Shown: positions 1-10,246, counted from the stretch's first letter. The stretch is DNA of 49,584 nucleotides from Oppiella nova (GCA_905397405.1 CAJPVJ010000062.1:1-49584); one strand, 5' to 3'. The notes: a model not told the origin generated them from the letters alone. Numbers and translations: made by a program.

Positions 1-177
1 CGATCGCTGCCATTGTCTGGAAATGCATTCAAATCGGAAGCGATCATCAAATGGGAGATAAGACAACAAGAGTTGACACAAATCATCGCCAAAGCGATCG
101 AAAGAGTCTTTGCTATAGACTTGTGTCCCAATTATCTGTTTTTCAGTCATCGCCTTCTTGTGTCCCTTTGTGGCCAT
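1..177 (-). CDS. F-box/LRR-type protein, N-terminus only (cut by left window edge)
   Basis: This is the first 59 codons of a minus-strand gene that runs off the left edge. The start is the ATG complementary to 175-177, giving MATKGHKK..., with a stop further upstream in the same frame. Residues about 20-59 form an F-box: DSFDRFGDDL, then CQLLLSYLPFDDRFRFECIS and RQWQRS, with the leucines and the Trp typical of the Skp1-binding motif. F-box proteins recruit substrates to SCF ubiquitin ligases; the substrate-binding part, usually leucine-rich repeats, is outside the window. The segment is nearly identical to 1821-1997 and has no indels relative to it, so the two are tandem duplicates. This copy keeps the ATG that the second copy lacks and may be functional. 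The F-box call is fairly secure; the target is unknown. Confidence 0.6.
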   Translation of the reverse strand, partial: MATKGHKKAMTEKQIIGTQVYSKDSFDRFGDDLCQLLLSYLPFDDRFRFECISRQWQRS

Positions 178-622
178 AATTGTGACCAACAAGTGATTAC
201 TTCTTGATTTAGCCGTCAATTCAGTGTCAATGCAACCAATGATAAGTCAAATGAAACGCAAAATCTTTGTGTGAAATGCGGTTAAAGAGGAAATGACTGC
301 ACTTTTGAGGAAATCAATGCAAGCGTTCACTGAATGTGTGGATAGAGTGCGGGTTTGCTATCATTTGTCTCGTATTTTTAATCTTACAATTTGTGTCTTA
401 TAGCAATAATTTAGTTAATTTTCATTTTATTAATACAATTTAAATATTAAATGACAACATTTTAAATGATTTAATTGAATTTTATACAATTGAAAAAAAT
501 TAAATAGGTTTTACATTTTGAACAAATATAAGATTAAATTTAATTGAATTTAAAAGTAGATAACGTTTGATAATATATTTGGGAATTTATGGAAATACTA
601 AATTATTTTGTGGGCAATATTT
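178..622. other. Intergenic DNA between the two F-box copies
   Basis: The part next to position 177, up to about 313, resembles the sequence just beyond the second F-box copy (about 1998-2110), so the duplication included some 5' flank. The rest (about 360-622) is very AT-rich and would be the 3' flank of the second copy. I see no gene here. Confidence 0.5.
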
Positions 623-2048
623 CTAGAGAATATTCTTGCCCTTAATGACAATGTATCTAATTTTAGGCCCATTTTTAATCATATTTTCTTTGGCCACAAA
701 TTTCTTACATTTTATTCTTTCGTTTTTCTTATTTCTTTCATACGATCTGTTGATCAATACAATTGTCTCTAATTTGTGGAAATTAGACAATAATTGCAAA
801 TACTTTTCATACAATTCTCCTTTCGATGAAAAGTTAAGTTTAATGTAAGAAAGTTTAGGCATATTTTGAGACAAATTAGCAAAATCTTTGGCATCGATGG
901 TCTTGTCTGTGGTTAGAGTCAAATGAGTTAAGCGATTGAATCCAACCAAAGAGTCACTCGTAATGTTTCCATTGATTTGCAAACGTTTCAAATGTTTGAA
1001 GCAATCGTTAATTGTGGCCAATACTATGTCCCGTATGTTTTCAACAGAGTTCAGCTTAAGACTCTTCAAATGGACACATTTAGCGGATATTTGTGCCAAT
1101 TGTTTGGCAAATGTGTCGTTATATTCAAAGATATCTTCAATTCAATCAATGCCTTCATTTGTGATAAACCAATGATAAATGTATTCAAAGTGTGGATTTC
1201 GTAATAACTTTGCATTTCAATGCACTTCAATGTCTTCTTATGGTTATCGATGAATACTTTCAATGCATTGTTATTGTCATCGGGTTTATCGTAATACCAG
1301 ATCTCATCGAAACCAACAAAAGATATCTTCTGTAGTCTCGGGAAAGCGATATGTGGTTTGGGGTCAAAGAGTTTTTCGAATTTAATACGACTGTCCATAC
1401 CATCCATCGGCTTCACACCCATTTCGGTGATGTTATGACACGTCTTAATGTACTTCAGATATGTGTCATCAACCGATTCAATCCCCACATCATTACACCA
1501 TTTGCTCGTTTTCCGCGTCGAGGAATCAATTCATATGATTTCAATTGGTGGCCAAACTTCGCCAAGAACTCATCCATAGTTTTATGGCCAACCCTTATAT
1601 GAAATTTAATACAAATTCTGTTCAATTTATGGCAATATTTCATAATTGCATTAATCATAGGAGTAGTCATCGGTTGTTCCCAACACCAAATGGCAGTCAC
1701 TTCTGAGCACTTCTTAACCGTTGTCTCGAAGGCTTTCATATCAATTGGTCTTTTAGTGGAAGACTTTAGCGCTTTATATAACTTTTCACCGATAATGAGC
1801 TCTTTCTGTGTCACAAACACCGATCGCTGCCATTGTCTGGAAATGCATTCAAATCGGAAGCGATCATCAACTGGGAGATAAGACAACAAGAGTTGACACA
1901 AATCATCGCCAAAGCGATCGAAAGAGTCTTTGCTATAGACTTGTGTCTCAATTGTCTGTCTTTGAGTGATGGGTTTGTTGAATCCCTTTGTGGCGATGAC
2001 TGTGACCAACTTGAAGCTTGAATAGTTTGAATGATGAAAACAATGCAA
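623..2048 (-). pseudogene. F-box/LRR-like gene, probable pseudogene with two frameshifts and lost start
   Basis: Three overlapping minus-strand reading frames make one F-box/LRR-like protein. The first (1455-2048) holds the F-box (DRFGDDLCQLLLSYLPVDDR) and a following helical region. The second (about 1066-1488 and a little upstream) continues with VGIESVDDTYLKYIKTC. The third (623 to about 1141) continues with AKQLAQISAKCVHLKSLKLN, typical of LRR-like F-box tails. All three are in different phases. The breaks fall at about 1455-1530 and 1066-1141, and neither shows a GT..AG intron. The neighbouring copy starts with ATG where this one has ATC (1995-1997), and no in-frame ATG occurs back to the upstream stop near 2139. 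The next in-frame ATG lies after the F-box. A recent pseudogene is the best reading; sequencing error could explain the indels but not the lost start. Confidence 0.6.
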
Positions 2049-2285
2049 TGAATGATTGCGACAAATGAAAGCAAAAGTTTTGTGTGAAATGCGGGAAATG
2101 ACAGCACTTTCAGTTCGTTGAGAAGAGTTCAGTGAAAGCTATGCAAAGCATTGCCTGTATTTGTCGATAGAGAGCGCTATTATTACTGTCTCTGTGTTTG
2201 CATTGAACTCAACTGATGAGTGAAAATGTGTTCACTTTTATGACAATTAGTGACAGTTTGTGACAACAATTAGTGGACACCTGTT
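2049..2285. promoter_or_regulatory. Head-to-head spacer between F-box pseudogene and MED6
   Basis: About 240 bp separate the divergent F-box pseudogene and MED6, so the MED6 promoter must lie here or overlap the pseudogene. The half next to the pseudogene is duplicated from the other F-box copy (similar to about 230-313). I see no clear TATA box. The regulatory role is inferred only from position. Confidence 0.3.
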
Positions 2286-3219
2286 ATGATGAATGACTTG
2301 AAAGGTTTGTAGATATCATCGGTATCTCTGAATCTCATTGAATGTCTATTCAGACCAGAATTCACTGCATCTGAGTTGGTGTGACAGCCAATGGCTACCA
2401 GTGCTCAACCAACACAATGTCTTGGAGTACTTCAGTGAGAGATCCAATCCCTTCTACGACAGGACCTGTAATAACGAGATCCTGAAGATGCAGAGACTGC
2501 CCATTGAACAGCTCAGGTATGCCATCCACACCACCCTTGCCACCACCACTGATACAGTGACTAATTGTGTGATTGTGCGGACGGGTAGCAAATTCCAGGG
2601 CATTGAGTATATCCTCCTCCACTGTCAGGAGCCCATCCTGTATGTGATCCGAAAGCAGGAACGCCTGACCCCCGCTCAGGCCACCCCTATCGCCGACTAC
2701 TACATCATCGCTGGTGTCGTATATCAGGCGCCGGACTTGCATTCACTCATAAACTCGCGGATCCTGTCCACTGTCCACCACTTGTCCTCCGCTTTCGATG
2801 AGTCCTATTCCTACTCCAGATATCATCCGTCGAAAGGCTATTGGTTTGAGTTCAGCAAAGATGGCGACAAAGACGGCAACAAAGAGAAGAGCGATAAGAC
2901 ATCGAAGGAGAAGAACAAAGAGGAGATGAATAGCAGCACTAAATTCCAGCGCAAGAGAGTCGACATCTTGTTGTCTGAATTGACCAAAAAGTTTCCGCCG
3001 AAACTCATTCAACAGACACCACAACAGCCGCCGACTGGCGATAAGGCGAGCGCTAACTCCTCCCAAAACTCGACTGAAGCCGAGACCAAAGTGGAGGTCA
3101 AAGTGGAAAAGGCTGAGTCCACTGCCGCCCCATCCCAGACCGCACCGGCACCTAATGCCCGACGAATGGCTGACACACCCGGCGCCGGACCGCCCGAGAA
3201 GAAGCAGAGACTTAATTGA
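2286..3219 (+). CDS. MED6: Mediator complex subunit 6 (MED6), three exons
   Basis: MED6 is a subunit of the Mediator head module, which links transcription factors to RNA polymerase II in the nucleus. I join 2286-2304, 2354-2516 and 2589-3219, giving 270 residues; human MED6 is about 246. Conserved blocks are [93 protein letters not shown] and the C-terminal GPPEKKQRL. The start is the ATG at 2286 (MMNDLKDQNSL): the open frame of exon 2 has no ATG before the conserved region, and a 49-bp GT..AG intron (2305-2353) links this exon in phase. Removing 2517-2588 restores the spacing [13 protein letters not shown], matching animal MED6 (LEHL-NQMV-GIEYI). The C-terminal 90 residues are charged and Ser/Thr/Pro-rich. 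Family assignment is very secure; the first exon is likely. Confidence 0.93.
2305..2353 (+). other. MED6: MED6 intron 1 (49 bp)
   Basis: The donor is GTTTGT after AAAG and the acceptor is TATTCAG before ACCAGAATTC. Splicing joins codon G|AC (Asp) in frame. The in-frame stop at 2329-2331 shows that the ORF cannot simply extend upstream. Confidence 0.7.
2517..2588 (+). other. MED6: MED6 intron 2 (72 bp, in frame, stop-free)
   Basis: The donor is GTATGC after CTCAG and the acceptor is GGGTAG before CAAATTCC. Its length is a multiple of three and it holds no in-frame stop, so an unspliced reading adds 24 residues in the middle of a conserved block. The AG at 2597-2598 would leave the wrong phase and is therefore not the acceptor. 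Confidence 0.8.
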
Positions 3220-3367
3220 GTGATAAATGATTGTGTATTTCGGTGCCAATGTGTCAAGACTCTTGTATTCCTCTGGAGTGAACTAAGAGGTGTCACCACT
3301 GGTTATGTGGACTCGATTGCTGTGAATTGACTTTTTTTTTAATGATTTACTCGAAATTTATTTATTG

Positions 3368-3373
3368 AATAAA
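3368..3373 (+). terminator. MED6: MED6 polyadenylation signal AATAAA
   Basis: A canonical AATAAA lies about 150 bp after the MED6 stop codon, at the start of the AT-rich intergenic DNA. It is a reasonable 3' end signal for this gene. Confidence 0.55.
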
Positions 3374-4977
3374 AACAATATTTTCCTTATACTGTACTGT
3401 ATTTAAAAACTTGAATATCACTTTCAAAGTATGTCTTTAAATAAGAGATAATTTATTTTTATAGTCTATTCGCAGAATTATGACTTAATCTGAAGTCAAG
3501 CTTAAGTTTGTGTTTATGGCTTATGGATAGATGTCTGGAGAAAGAAATAATAGCAAAGGCAACGAAAACTAGTTATCAATACAATTATAATAAAAGTTTA
3601 CGAGATTTTCAATTTATTTTCCTTGAACTTAGAGTTTAACTGTTATTCTAAACAATTAAATAAATTTTAAATATTAATATAATAACTACTTTTTTGGCGT
3701 AATAAAAATCTGCCATATATGAGATTTAGAAATAAAAAGTTTAGCAAACAAAACAAAAACTAAAAAATTAAAAACAATTACAACATTGATAACAATAAAA
3801 TTTCATAACAAATATATGAAAAACTAAAAATATTAAGTTTTAAATACGGTATTATAAAAAGTGAGGTTTTATATTAGTGTTTGAATTGAGTTTTATAAGC
3901 GATAGATGTATGAAAAGCGACAAATAATTGGACAAAAGCTGGTTTACACCCAACGCTTATGCGCCGCCAATTGTATGGGCGGTTGCATAAGAGGAGTTAC
4001 ATCACATCCCGACGCCCATCACCGCCACCACCAGTTCCACACATACAGTATATACCGTGAATACATTGGCATAAACACATTCCGGTGAACATTCACCGCA
4101 ATATGTATTCGTATGGATAAAAGTATTAAACAGTGGGAGAAATTGTTGAGAAAAATGTCTAAAATAGTCGAAAAAATTATTAAAACGCGATAAAGATATT
4201 TATGTCTCGAAAATAAAATCATTATTTCAATGAAATGCTTGACTGAATGAACAAACCGTTTGTGTGATGGCAATAGTATTTGAAGAATATATTTTTTTTT
4301 GTTCGGGTAATAAAAGTACATATAATGTGATACTGTATTACAAACACCGTATTGTGTTCACTGTTTTTAAGAGCGAGAGATATTTTTTAAGTGCGAGAAA
4401 AAGTTTATCATTATTTTCTAGTGGTTTAGCTTTTTATGACTTTTAGACCGCTTTTTGCTAATAAACGTATTAGTAGTTTTACAAACAAAATATATGGTTG
4501 ACTCTTGTATAATATAATCTCTCTATTTATATATGAAATTCAATATTAGAAATAAAACTGAAAACAAATTTTTTCCATTACTTTTGCGGCTTTTGTTATG
4601 TTTTCCGCTGTTTTTATTAGTAAAATATATTTTTGTATACAAATTCATGAATTAATTTGTTAATAAAAGTTACGTCACGTTTGAATTGCGATCCATTGAT
4701 TTGGGATGAAAATTGGGTCAAAATTTGTTTGTTTTCAACAGAAAATTAGATAAAATACAAACAAAGTATAAAATATGAAAAATTCAAAATTAAAGAATTT
4801 TTGAAAAACAAGAAAAAATAGCGTTTTCTCTAATATAATGTAAATATTGGTGGAAAACAAGAGGAATGTAAACACAAAAGAGGATGATTTGGATAGAAGT
4901 TTGTGATAACAAGACTGACAGTGAGTTTTGAGAATGAAATGGTTTTGAGTGAACACGAGAGAGAGAGAGAGAGAGAG

Positions 4978-5129
4978 AGAGAGTGCGAGCATTGCTTCCA
5001 AAACAACAGTTAAGGCATAGAAAAGCCATACAATTTTTGGTGTATGACTTGCACTGGTATGGAACACCAAAAATTGTATGGCTTTTCTATGCCTTAACTG
5101 TTGTTTTGGAAGCAATGCTCGCACTCTCT
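4978..5129. repeat. Fold-back inverted repeat, 66-bp arms, 20-nt loop
   Basis: The arms 4978-5043 and 5064-5129 are perfect reverse complements by direct reading, separated by only 20 nt. The left arm begins inside a (GA)n tract, and another GA tract follows at 5176. Such a hairpin can arise by template switching in the cell or as an amplification or assembly chimera. Confidence 0.85.
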
Positions 5130-5175
5130 TGTATTGTAAATATGCTTTACATAACTGATCCCAAAAGTCAGGTCC

Positions 5176-5208
<33 letters not shown>

Positions 5209-5625
5209 ACGGGAGAGTTGATGGGAGAGTGGATGTGGAGTGAGATAAGAGAAGAGTAAACGTTTATATGATAGCCATCTCTGGGTTTAAGCAGAAAAAT
5301 AAAGTGAAACGAAAGACACAATAAGTTTGTGTTCGTTATCTCTGACAGAAATCACGAATTATTATATTCATCACAAACTTATTCCTCGAAAAAGTATTTT
5401 CTGCCTAAAATGTTATGATATTATTTATATTATATACTCTTCACTCAATCTCTCGTTAGAGAACTTCTGGTGGTGTATGCGGTGTGAGTGCCAGAGCACT
5501 GGTAGATCGCAGAGGAAAGACTAAATTTATACTTTTAGTAAAATTGTTCCCTTGAAGAAGGGATAAGTGGTTTCTCCCAGAGTTTCTGGAGTGAGAGTGA
5601 AAACTACATACTTTCAACGCACATA

Positions 5626-5758
5626 CCATACCAGTGCAAGTCATACACCAAAAATTGTATGGCTTTTCTATGCCTTAACTGTTGTTTTGGAAGCAATGCT
5701 CGCACTCTCTTGTATTGTAAATATGCTTTACATAACTGATCCCAAAAGTCAGGTCCAG
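5626..5758. repeat. Third copy of the fold-back unit
   Basis: Positions 5645-5758 repeat 5064-5177 directly (114 bp). Positions 5626-5710 are the reverse complement of 4978-5062. This copy therefore contains the loop sequence as well, joining both relatives in one uninterrupted unit. A GA tract follows at 5769-5805, like the tract that follows the first unit. Confidence 0.85.
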
Positions 5759-5767
5759 GGAGGGAGG

Positions 5768-5806
<39 letters not shown>

Positions 5807-6131
5807 CTGGGAAGAAAACATAGCTTTTATACATTAAATTTTATGTGTCTGTACAGCTGTCGATTTGCAAATAGTTGTTAAAAAATATTTTTTATTTAAT
5901 TTATTAAAAACGAGAATAAAATAATAGACAAATATATGGATAGCCTTTTTGAGTCTATTTTATTGCGGAAACTGTTGTTTAATTCCTAATCAAATTTATT
6001 TGTAATTCTCTCTCATTGTATTCATATTATTATTTTATTGTAGTTCTAAATACCGGTTATTGTATGGTTAGAATAGCACCAAACATAATGCCAGTGGCTA
6101 TAAGTCCAGTGCATATCTTATTCACGACAAT

Positions 6132-6143
6132 GAGAGAGAGAGC

Positions 6144-6177
<34 letters not shown>

Positions 6178-6187
6178 GAGAGAGAGA
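6132..6187. repeat. (GA)n microsatellite, about 56 bp with two GC interruptions
   Basis: A GA dinucleotide run broken by GCGA steps near 6143 and 6165. It is the last tract before the G+C-richer stretch upstream of hth. Confidence 0.95.
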
Positions 6188-6459
6188 CTTAGTTTGGATA
6201 TCGTTTCCACTATCGTTAGCAGAACACGAAAAGATCAGATCAATTGATGTCCATCTGAGTGAATATGTGAGGGATAATACCTAAATGTCATACCATTCGG
6301 TGCACACATAGGGCCCAGTGTTCATGTGTTCATAGCTATGCATAGATCACAAAATCTATTGTTATATTAGTCACAGAATATGCTATTCTCTCTCATTCTG
6401 TGTATATATCGTGTATTGAAAAGAGTGAAACACGTCGTGAATGCCGTAGTGTTGGTATT

Positions 6460-6560
6460 GATGGGAAGATCCGAGTGGTGGTGAGGCGGAGTGGCAGCGC
6501 TAAGGCCAGCCTCGACGCAAACTTCTAGTGCCGCTGCTGTGAATCGCATGTCCGCTCCAC
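6460..6560. promoter_or_regulatory. G+C-richer block upstream of hth, possible promoter-proximal region
   Basis: This stretch is clearly richer in G, C and CpG than the AT-rich surroundings. Pyrimidine-rich, Inr-like TCAGTG sequence occurs just downstream, near 6669. That would suit a promoter or an early 5' UTR exon of hth, but nothing more specific is visible. Confidence 0.2.
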
Positions 6561-6741
6561 TCATACATGCATTCAATTCTCAATACATTGTAAGAGTGTT
6601 TGTGCTCTTCTATAGGACCAACTCTTGTGAGCGCTTCTCCTATTCAATAGTCGACACACACTCTCCCTATCAGTGCTATTAGTGTTGAGCAGTGTATGGA
6701 GTGAACTGCAACTGGAATATCATATTTGGTGCTCAACTCAC

Positions 6742-6868
6742 TCTTCAATCAATTCGTACAAACTTTTTATTTCTGAAGGATTGCAAGTGTTTTGTGAGTG
6801 CAGTCATCAGAATTGAGTTATTTTGCATAAAGTGCTTCATCTGTAAGTTATTTAGTTATTAAAGGCCA
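6742..6868. repeat. 127-bp direct repeat, copy A
   Basis: Identical by eye to 6989-7115 (offset 247). It begins TCTTCAATCAATTCG and ends AAAGGCCA. Its last 8 bp are also the first 8 bp of the left arm of the inverted repeat at 6861. Confidence 0.9.
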
Positions 6869-6989
6869 TCAAAATGTAAACTTTTAATTATCGCCAGAAA
6901 AGCGACTAAAGATGGGCCGAAAGGCCGAAAAGGGTTCACAATTAATATCCGCCTCAAACCACACACACAAATCTCACCGGGATTTCAAT
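6861..6989. repeat. 129-bp inverted repeat, left arm
   Basis: A perfect reverse complement, by eye, of 7437-7565. It contains the palindromic-looking GGGCCGAAAGGCCGAAAAGG block. The arms enclose 447 bp that include hth coding exon 1. Confidence 0.9.
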
Positions 6990-7115
6990 CTTCAATCAAT
7001 TCGTACAAACTTTTTATTTCTGAAGGATTGCAAGTGTTTTGTGAGTGCAGTCATCAGAATTGAGTTATTTTGCATAAAGTGCTTCATCTGTAAGTTATTT
7101 AGTTATTAAAGGCCA
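6989..7115. repeat. 127-bp direct repeat, copy B
   Basis: Identical by eye to copy A at 6742-6868. It starts at the outer end of the left inverted-repeat arm and ends 213 bp before the hth start codon, so it may lie in the 5' UTR. Confidence 0.9.
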
Positions 7116-7327
7116 ACAATCGCTGTTGTGTACACTCTCGGGCACCGGAATAATAATTATATTACATCTAAAAGTGATTAAAAACTCACCAATATATTAT
7201 TATTTTTAACGATTCAAGTGATTCGGGGTTTTAAGTGAATTGTTTCGGATTTGATGACCATATTTGCCGACCGTTTAAGTGAAGTGTTAATAATATAGTA
7301 GTGAATCGCACGGAATATAAGTCCCAA

Positions 7328-7339
7328 ATGGAGCAAAGG
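7328..7339 (+). CDS. hth: hth coding exon 1: start codon and MEQR
   Basis: Only 12 coding bases, ATG GAG CAA AGG, are followed immediately by a strong donor GTAAGG. The product MEQR joins YDYGSMES in exon 2, mirroring vertebrate MEIS (MAQR|YDDL) and Drosophila Hth (MAQPRYDD). Context CCAAATGG suits initiation. Exon 2 itself has a stop directly upstream in frame (7669-7671, the TAG of its acceptor), so an upstream start exon is required. The 5' UTR part of this exon is not delimited. The identification rests on position, phase, donor and family pattern, without transcript evidence. Confidence 0.75.
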
Positions 7340-7436
7340 GTAAGGGATTGCTATTTTGTGTTCACATAATCTTAAGATCGACTGAAAGGCGAAATTGTTG
7401 AAACGCTTCTTCACATGGATTTATTTGAATTGTATT

Positions 7437-7565
7437 ATTGAAATCCCGGTGAGATTTGTGTGTGTGGTTTGAGGCGGATATTAATTGTGAACCCTTTTCG
7501 GCCTTTCGGCCCATCTTTAGTCGCTTTTCTGGCGATAATTAAAAGTTTACATTTTGATGGCCTTT
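7437..7565. repeat. 129-bp inverted repeat, right arm (inside hth intron 1)
   Basis: The reverse complement of 6861-6989. It lies wholly in hth intron 1 and is followed directly by the GA tract 7571-7616, so any transcript starting upstream of 6861 would carry both arms. Confidence 0.9.
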
Positions 7566-7570
7566 CGGCT

Positions 7571-7616
7571 GAGAGAGAGAGAGAGAGAGCGAGAGAGAAA
7601 GAGAGAGAGAGAGAGA
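7571..7616. repeat. (GA)n microsatellite in hth intron 1
   Basis: About 46 bp of GA with minor interruptions, 55 bp before the intron 1 acceptor. It abuts the right arm of the inverted repeat, another case of a GA tract at a rearrangement boundary. Confidence 0.95.
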
Positions 7617-7671
7617 TTGTTAGTGAATATAAGTATTATAAAATAATTAATGAATTGTACCAATGGTTTAG

Positions 7672-7859
7672 TACGATTACGGCTCAATGGAGAGCCCATA
7701 CGGAGACCAACTCCAGAGACAAATGCAAACCCTAACGCACGGGTCGCACATGAACCATGGTCAATCCATGCACCCGTACCACACCAATCATGTCATGTCC
7801 AATCATGTCATGGGATCCGTCCCAGACGTCCACAAACGCGACAAAGACGCTATTTATGG
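7672..7859 (+). CDS. hth: hth coding exon 2: N-terminal region up to DAIYG
   Basis: It encodes residues 5-66 and the first two bases of Gly67. It starts YDYGSMESPYGD, continues with a His/Met-rich stretch (HMNHGQSMHPYHTNHVMSNH) and ends SVPDVHKRDKDAIYG. The KRDKDAIY motif is nearly invariant in Meis proteins and leads into the MEIS domain. The acceptor is GGTTTAG and the donor GTAAGA. A different, out-of-phase open frame from 7650 overlaps this exon and is not coding. Confidence 0.88.
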
Positions 7860-8757
<898 letters not shown>

Positions 8758-8808
8758 ATTAGACAAGAAAAGCCATATTATGTACCAAACCCTGAATTAG
8801 ATAGTCTT
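8758..8808 (+). CDS. hth: hth coding exon 4: IRQEKPYYVPNPELDSL
   Basis: A 51-bp exon (17 codons, phase 0 at both ends) encoding residues 115-131. It matches MEIS1 IRAEKPLFSSNPELDNL and Hth IRSQKPYYTADPEVDSL, the link between MEIS-A and MEIS-B. The donor is a perfect GTAAGT. It is too short for ordinary ORF detection. Confidence 0.95.
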
Positions 8809-9113
8809 GTAAGTGACACTTCTATTATTGTTTAGTGTTGTGTTTTTAGACTAACTTTTCTTTATATTTAAAATAAATTTTACATAAATTTAAATAAAAA
8901 GAAGTTTTTATTTCGTTATACGAATATCTGTTATTATTTAATGATCATAATAACGATAAGTATAACGTTGTATTGCATTTCATTACAAACAAAATCAATG
9001 TTATTGACACCAATAACTCTTCATATAATAATCATTGTCTTAAAACTAATACTCTTGTCTTATATTTTATTTAAACGTCTGGTTGGCCTGTCCTACCCTC
9101 ATGTGACGATTAG
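8809..9113 (+). other. hth: hth intron 4 (305 bp)
   Basis: Donor GTAAGT and acceptor CGATTAG directly before ATGGTTC. The sequence is AT-rich, and an open frame spanning it is not coding. Confidence 0.85.
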
Positions 9114-9164
9114 ATGGTTCAAGCAATTCAAGTGTTGAGGTTTCACTTATTAGAGTTAGAAAAG
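9114..9164 (+). CDS. hth: hth coding exon 5: MVQAIQVLRFHLLELEK
   Basis: Another 51-bp phase-0 exon, encoding residues 132-148 at the start of MEIS-B. The peptide is identical to Drosophila Hth here and differs from vertebrate MEIS1 by Val for Ile at its second residue. The acceptor is GATTAG and the donor GTATGT. Skipping it would keep the frame but remove a conserved helix. Confidence 0.95.
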
Positions 9165-10207
9165 GTATGTATGAATGCATTTCAGTTGCACTTCTCATTT
9201 GCATTTGCATTAAAATAAATGGCTTTTCCTTTCACTTATTATGTGATAAAAATTCAAGAAAAATAATAATTTATCAAATGATTGATTGAATTTAAATGTC
9301 TCTCAATTGATATGTGTATACATATATGAGTGATGTTTGTATATATGCCTGTCATGTCCTTCGATATGCGATAGGATGAAGGATATTGTTATTAATGTGA
9401 TGTAGTGCTGATAACATACAGAATATTCATACGTATACTGTACTGTACATGCATACAATGAAATACACACTTACTATTAATATGAGTTAGTTTTACGCGA
9501 AAATATATTTATATAAGAATATTATAAGACATGTATTGTATTTGCAAAGGCATAGGAAGCCATGCGTTTGTGTGTGTCTTCTCTCACTATCACATAATAT
9601 GTTATTAAACTTTTTCCAAACGAGAAAAATAGAAATACTGGTTATAACAACAGTTTCCAAATGATTGGCCTTAGCCTCCAGTAACACCCCTTTAAACAGA
9701 GGCTTCGCATCCACTATATTGTACTGCAGACAGTATTATACAGAATAAGAATTGAAATACTTTTTTTGGTCTTTCAATCGAGACCTAGTTATGTGTTTTC
9801 CCTATTTATCGCCAGTAATCCAAACACTGCAATATATATTTTTCCTACTTTTTTGTTGTCCAAAAAATATCATATCTTTAGTCTACAGAAAAAGTTTTTT
9901 TCATCTCTCTATTCGTCTGCGAAAAAGTAGAGCTCGTATAGTATTTTGAAGTCCAGACACAAAAAAGTAAAATTTCTCCTCTTTTTATCATAACATAACG
10001 TAATATTATTGATATTATTGTTATTATTATATAAGTTGTGCACAGATTTGAGTCTCCAATATATAAGCGTATATATAATAATAATAAATATAAGTTGAAG
10101 TTAAGCTTCAACTGGTATTTAAAGATCCCTCTCTTCAAAGTAGGACTAATTATCAACATTTTCTTGTCAGTCAAAAGCCAGTCATTGTATTGAGTGAGTG
10201 AGTGAGG

Positions 10208-10246
<39 letters not shown>

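Larger units (their letters stand above)
3374..7327. other. Intergenic region and upstream/5' UTR of homothorax
   Basis: No protein gene is supported in this stretch. Positions 3374-4930 are AT-rich and featureless apart from homopolymer runs. Positions 4930-6190 hold (GA)n tracts at 4957-4983, 5176-5208, 5769-5805 and 6132-6187, and fold-back repeat copies. Positions 6460-6560 are noticeably richer in G+C. Positions 6742-7327 hold the 127-bp direct repeat and the left arm of the inverted repeat, and probably part of the hth 5' UTR. The transcription start cannot be fixed from sequence alone. Confidence 0.5.
7340..7671 (+). other. hth: hth intron 1 (332 bp)
   Basis: Donor GTAAGG and acceptor GGTTTAG. 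It contains the right arm of the 129-bp inverted repeat (7437-7565) and a GA tract (7571-7616). Confidence 0.7.

Noticed and set aside
1066-1530. Spliced introns as the cause of the F-box frame changes
   Set aside because: No GT..AG pair near either break would restore frame, and little sequence seems extra. Frameshifts are simpler.
2338-2353. MED6 starting at the TTG at 2338 in the open exon 2 frame
   Set aside because: There is no ATG in this part. A 49-bp GT..AG intron links exon 2 in phase to an ATG exon at 2286, and the stretch 2338-2353 does not match MED6.
2589-2598. Acceptor AG at 2597-2598 for MED6 intron 2
   Set aside because: It would shift the frame by one. The AG at 2587-2588 keeps the frame and gives the family's exact spacing.
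2395-3299. Antisense open frames over MED6
   Set aside because: They are shadows of the MED6 coding strand with no family features of their own.
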